Source: Frondihabitans sp.
Lineage (GTDB): Bacteria; Actinomycetota; Actinomycetes; Actinomycetales; Microbacteriaceae
Reading direction: 5' to 3'
NCBI GenBank assembly: GCA_025464735.1
Contig: JAODMX010000525.1
Location: 1-8,791 of the forward strand
Length of the DNA: 8,791 nucleotides
A program made the position numbers and the translations under genes. Positions 6,506 to 8,791 of this stretch are shown here, in pieces; position 1 is the stretch's first letter, and every line of letters begins with the position of its first letter. Under the pieces are notes generated by a model, which was not told where the DNA came from, ran no database searches, and saw nothing but the letters and a program-made list of their open reading frames with translations.

Positions 6506-7987
6506 ATGACCGCTCCCAAGAAGCCCGCCGAGCCTGCGAGCTCGTCGGCTCCCTCGAAGCCCGCCGAGCCGTCGATCGAATTCGATCCGCTCGACGAGAC
6601 GACCATCCCTATCGAAGGCCTCAAGCCTCGCATCAGCGTCATCGGCACCGGCTACCTCGGGGCCACCCACGCCGCCGCCATGGCGGAAATGGGCTTCGAC
6701 GTGATCGGCGTCGACACCGACCCCACGAAGGTCGAAGCGCTGAGCGCCGGCCGCGTGCCGTTCTTCGAACCCGGCCTTCCCGAGCTCATCGTCAAGCACG
6801 TCGGATCCGGACGCCTCCGGTTCACCAGCGATCTCGCCGACGCCGTGGCCACCAGCGACGTGCACTTCATCTGCGTTGGAACACCCCAGCGGCGGGGGAG
6901 TCACTCCGCCAATCTCAGCTACGTCGAGGCTGCCACGACGGCCGTCGCCGAATCGCTCAGCCACGATGGCCTCATCGTCGGAAAATCGACCGTTCCTGTG
7001 GGAACAGCCGCACGCCTTCGGAAGATCGTTGCGGCATCCAAGCCGCGCGGCGTCGAGGCGCAGGTGGTGTGGAACCCGGAGTTCCTCCGCGAGGCCCACG
7101 CGGTCGACGACACCCTTCGCCCGGACCGGATCGTCTTCGGCGGGACGGACGCCTCGTCGGAGGCCGTGCTCCGAACGATCTACGCCGCCCCGATCGCCAC
7201 CGGGACACCTGTGATCTCCTGCGATCTGGCCACTGCAGAACTCGTGAAGGTGAGCGCCAACGCGTTCCTGGCGACGAAGATCTCGTTCATCAATGCCATC
7301 TCCGAGCTCTGCGAGGTCGCCGGCGCCGACGTGTCGGTTCTGGCAGACGCGCTGGGGCATGATGAGCGCATCGGCAGGAAGTTCCTCAACGCCGGGCTCG
7401 GCTTCGGCGGCGGATGCCTCCCCAAAGACATTCGGGCGCTCATGTACCGGGCCAACGAACTCGGCGCGGGCCGGGTCGTCGGCCTGATGCAGGAGGTCGA
7501 CGAAATCAACATGTTGCAGCGTCAGCGTGTGATCGACCAGGCCATCGACGCCTGTGGCGGCTCGGTGCTGAATCGGAAGATCGCGGTGCTCGGGGCGGCC
7601 TTCAAGCCCGACACCGACGACGTGCGCGACTCGCCGGCGCTCAACGTCGCCGCGGCCCTGCACCTCCGCGGCGCTCAGGTGCTCGTGATCGACCCTGAGG
7701 CGTCCGTCACGGCTCAGCGCAGCTTCCCGACGCTCTCCTTCGCAGACAGCCTCGACGAGGCCGTCACAGACGCCGACGTGGTCCTGCTGCTCACCGAGTG
7801 GCCTATCTTCGTCAACGCCGACCCGTCGCACCTGGCCGAGCTCGCCGCCAACCCGGTCGTTCTCGACGCCCGGAACGCGCTCGACTCGACGGTGTGGTCC
7901 GCGGCGGGGTGGGAGGTTCGCCCGCTCGGCGGCCGCATCGTTCCCCGTCAGCGTCGCGTGCTCGAGGGTGCCGCGCTGCCGGCCTGA
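6506..7987 (+). CDS. ugd: UDP-glucose 6-dehydrogenase
   Basis: Cytoplasmic NAD-dependent enzyme oxidising UDP-glucose to UDP-glucuronate in two steps; 493 residues. ATG 6506 has AGGAG 6 nt upstream (6495-6499). The N-terminal Rossmann domain shows GTGYLG (47-52) and ribose-binding Asp70, followed by EPGLPELI (88-95), STVPVGT (161-167) and NPEFLRE (190-196). The central helix contains KVSANAFLATKISFINAISE (248-267). The catalytic cysteine is C304 in GFGGGCLPKD (299-308), and FKPDTDDVRDSP (367-378) marks the C-terminal UDP-binding domain. Overall it resembles Bacillus TuaD more than AlgD-type GDP-mannose dehydrogenases, but the superfamily shares these motifs, so GDP-mannose remains a less likely substrate. 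Unusual is an extra Pro/Ala/Ser-rich N-terminus of about 40 residues with two KPAEP repeats, encoded by a 14-bp direct repeat (6521-6534 and 6557-6570). It lies 36 nt after the GH26 gene and presumably supplies GlcA to the synthase, like hasB beside hasA. Confidence 0.93.
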   Translation: MTAPKKPAEPASSSAPSKPAEPSIEFDPLDETTIPIEGLKPRISVIGTGYLGATHAAAMAEMGFDVIGVDTDPTKVEALSAGRVPFFEPGLPELIVKHVGSGRLRFTSDLADAVATSDVHFICVGTPQRRGSHSANLSYVEAATTAVAESLSHDGLIVGKSTVPVGTAARLRKIVAASKPRGVEAQVVWNPEFLREAHAVDDTLRPDRIVFGGTDASSEAVLRTIYAAPIATGTPVISCDLATAELVKVSANAFLATKISFINAISELCEVAGADVSVLADALGHDERIGRKFLNAGLGFGGGCLPKDIRALMYRANELGAGRVVGLMQEVDEINMLQRQRVIDQAIDACGGSVLNRKIAVLGAAFKPDTDDVRDSPALNVAAALHLRGAQVLVIDPEASVTAQRSFPTLSFADSLDEAVTDADVVLLLTEWPIFVNADPSHLAELAANPVVLDARNALDSTVWSAAGWEVRPLGGRIVPRQRRVLEGAALPA

Positions 7988-8006
7988 GCCGCGCCGCCCC
8001 GAGACG

Positions 8007-8064
8007 CGGGGGTTTGCGGCGCCGACGGCAGTCCGCGGACTAGCGTCGGTGCCGCAAACCCCCG
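8007..8064. repeat. 58-nt inverted repeat with nested palindrome after ugd
   Basis: Arms 8007-8026 and 8045-8064 are 20 nt each and complementary except at one position (8021/8050), which would be a G-U pair in plus-strand RNA. The 18-nt loop contains the perfect 12-bp palindrome AGTCCGCGGACT (8030-8041), so the element can form a hairpin on a hairpin or a DNA cruciform. No T tract follows on either strand, so it is not a standard intrinsic terminator. It starts 19 nt after the ugd stop. It may be a dispersed REP-like intergenic element, an mRNA 3'-end stabiliser or an auxiliary terminator. Confidence 0.7.
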
Positions 8065-8075
8065 TCGCTCGGCGG

Positions 8076-8122
8076 GCAGTAAGAAGGGCCGCACTCCTCA
8101 GGAGTGCGGCCCTTCTTACTGC
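8076..8122. terminator. Bidirectional intrinsic terminator between ugd and glnA
   Basis: A perfect 23-bp stem (8076-8098 with 8100-8122) is centred on 8099. A GC-rich core, GGGCCGCACTCCT, is flanked by an A-rich left arm (AGTAAGAA) and a T-rich right arm (TTCTTACT). Transcripts from both sides would therefore end in a GC hairpin with a U-rich tail. It begins 3 nt beyond the glnA stop and 88 nt beyond the ugd stop, so it should end glnA transcription and back up termination of the polysaccharide operon. Confidence 0.9.
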
Positions 8123-8125
8123 TAG

Positions 8126-8791
8126 CTAGACGCTGAAGTACATCTCGTACTCGAACGGGTGCGGACGCTGCGCCATCGGGAGGATCTCCTTCTCGCGCTT
8201 GTACGCGATCCAGGTCTCGATGAGGTCTTCGGTGAAGACGTTGCCCTTGGTGAGGAACTCGTGGTCCTCCTCCAGGGCGAACAGGGCGGCCTCGAGCGAA
8301 CCAGGAACCTGGGGGATGTTCTTGGCCTCCTCGGGGGGAAGCTCATACAGGTCTTTGTCGACCGGCTCGTGCGGCTCGATGCGGTTCTGGATCCCGTCGA
8401 GGCCGGCCATCATCTGAGCGGCGAAGGCGAGGTACGGGTTCGACGCCGCGTCAGGAACGCGGAATTCGATGCGCTTGGCCTTCGGGTTCGTACCGGTGAT
8501 CGGGATCCGGATCGCAGCCGAGCGGTTACCGGCCGAGTAGACCAGGTTGACGGGTGCCTCGAAGCCGGGAATCAGGCGGTGGTACGAGTTGATCGACGGG
8601 TTCGTGAAGGCGAGGACGGCGGGGGCGTGCTTCAGCAGGCCACCGATGTACCAGCGGGCGATGTCGGAGAGACCGCCGTAGCCGTTCTCGTCGTAGAACA
8701 GCGGCGTGCCGTCGCTCCAGAGCGACTGGTGGGTGTGCATGCCCGAGCCGTTGTCGCCGAAGAGGGGCTTCGGCATGAAGGTCGCGACTTT
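8126..8791 (-). CDS. glnA: Glutamine synthetase type I, C-terminal part (truncated by window edge)
   Basis: Cytoplasmic dodecameric enzyme making glutamine from glutamate, ammonia and ATP. The frame is open at the window end ([19 protein letters not shown]) and runs 221 residues to TAG at 8126-8128, roughly the C-terminal 47% of a typical protein of about 470 residues. The ATG at 8776 is internal. Visible family blocks are [14 protein letters not shown], the substrate-binding segment [26 protein letters not shown] and the C-terminal [18 protein letters not shown] carries the adenylylation tyrosine (codon 8345-8347), marking it as a GSI-beta enzyme controlled by GlnE, which is encoded in this window. 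It is transcribed convergently towards glnE and ends in a strong terminator. In Mycobacterium tuberculosis glnA1 and glnE are also adjacent and convergent, so this is probably the primary glnA; that comparison is recalled, not searched. Confidence 0.97.
   Translation of the reverse strand, partial: KVATFMPKPLFGDNGSGMHTHQSLWSDGTPLFYDENGYGGLSDIARWYIGGLLKHAPAVLAFTNPSINSYHRLIPGFEAPVNLVYSAGNRSAAIRIPITGTNPKAKRIEFRVPDAASNPYLAFAAQMMAGLDGIQNRIEPHEPVDKDLYELPPEEAKNIPQVPGSLEAALFALEEDHEFLTKGNVFTEDLIETWIAYKREKEILPMAQRPHPFEYEMYFSV

Noticed and set aside
5525..7831. 768-codon minus-strand frame opposite GH26 and ugd
   Set aside because: It covers parts of two clear plus-strand genes with conserved catalytic motifs. 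The antisense product has no recognisable domain.
2886..8125. Search for CRISPR array, tRNA, transposase or att site around the inserted operon
   Set aside because: I saw no regularly spaced repeats, tRNA-like cloverleaf, recombinase gene or flanking direct repeat of useful length.

Overview
This window is high-GC DNA with strong G/C third-position bias. The proteins look actinobacterial: a two-half GlnE, a type I-beta glutamine synthetase with an adenylylation tyrosine, and a UDP-glucose dehydrogenase with the GFGGGCLPKD active-site block. I infer Actinomycetota, most likely Micrococcales/Microbacteriaceae; the family placement is a judgement from protein flavour, not a search.

Layout. (1) 3-2885, plus strand: glnE, the glutamine synthetase adenylyltransferase/deadenylylase, cut at its 5' end by the window edge. 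(2) 2886-3372: a 487-bp gene-free region with repeated GTACCCC boxes, several short dyads, a hairpin and a possible promoter. (3) 3373-7987, plus strand: a compact three-gene operon. Its genes are a hyaluronan-synthase-like processive family 2 glycosyltransferase, a membrane-anchored coiled-coil protein with an extracellular GH26 glycoside hydrolase domain, and a UDP-glucose 6-dehydrogenase. The first two overlap by 8 nt; the third follows after 36 nt. (4) 7988-8125: a convergent junction with two hairpins, an elaborate 58-nt inverted repeat (8007-8064) and a perfect 23-bp bidirectional terminator (8076-8122). (5) 8126-8791, minus strand: the C-terminal half of glnA, cut by the window edge.

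How the genes work together. GlnE covalently modifies GlnA, and the target tyrosine ([11 protein letters not shown]) is visible in the glnA fragment, so the flanks are a nitrogen-assimilation pair in convergent orientation. The three genes between them look like an exopolysaccharide or capsule module. The dehydrogenase would make UDP-glucuronate, the synthase would polymerise and extrude a chain, and the tethered GH26 enzyme would trim, release or edit it outside the membrane. This resembles streptococcal hasA-hasB with a hydrolase placed between, or cellulose BcsA/BcsZ with GH26 replacing GH8. The polymer cannot be read from sequence. A GlcA-supplying gene beside a hydrolase of a mostly mannan-specific family is the most interesting puzzle here.
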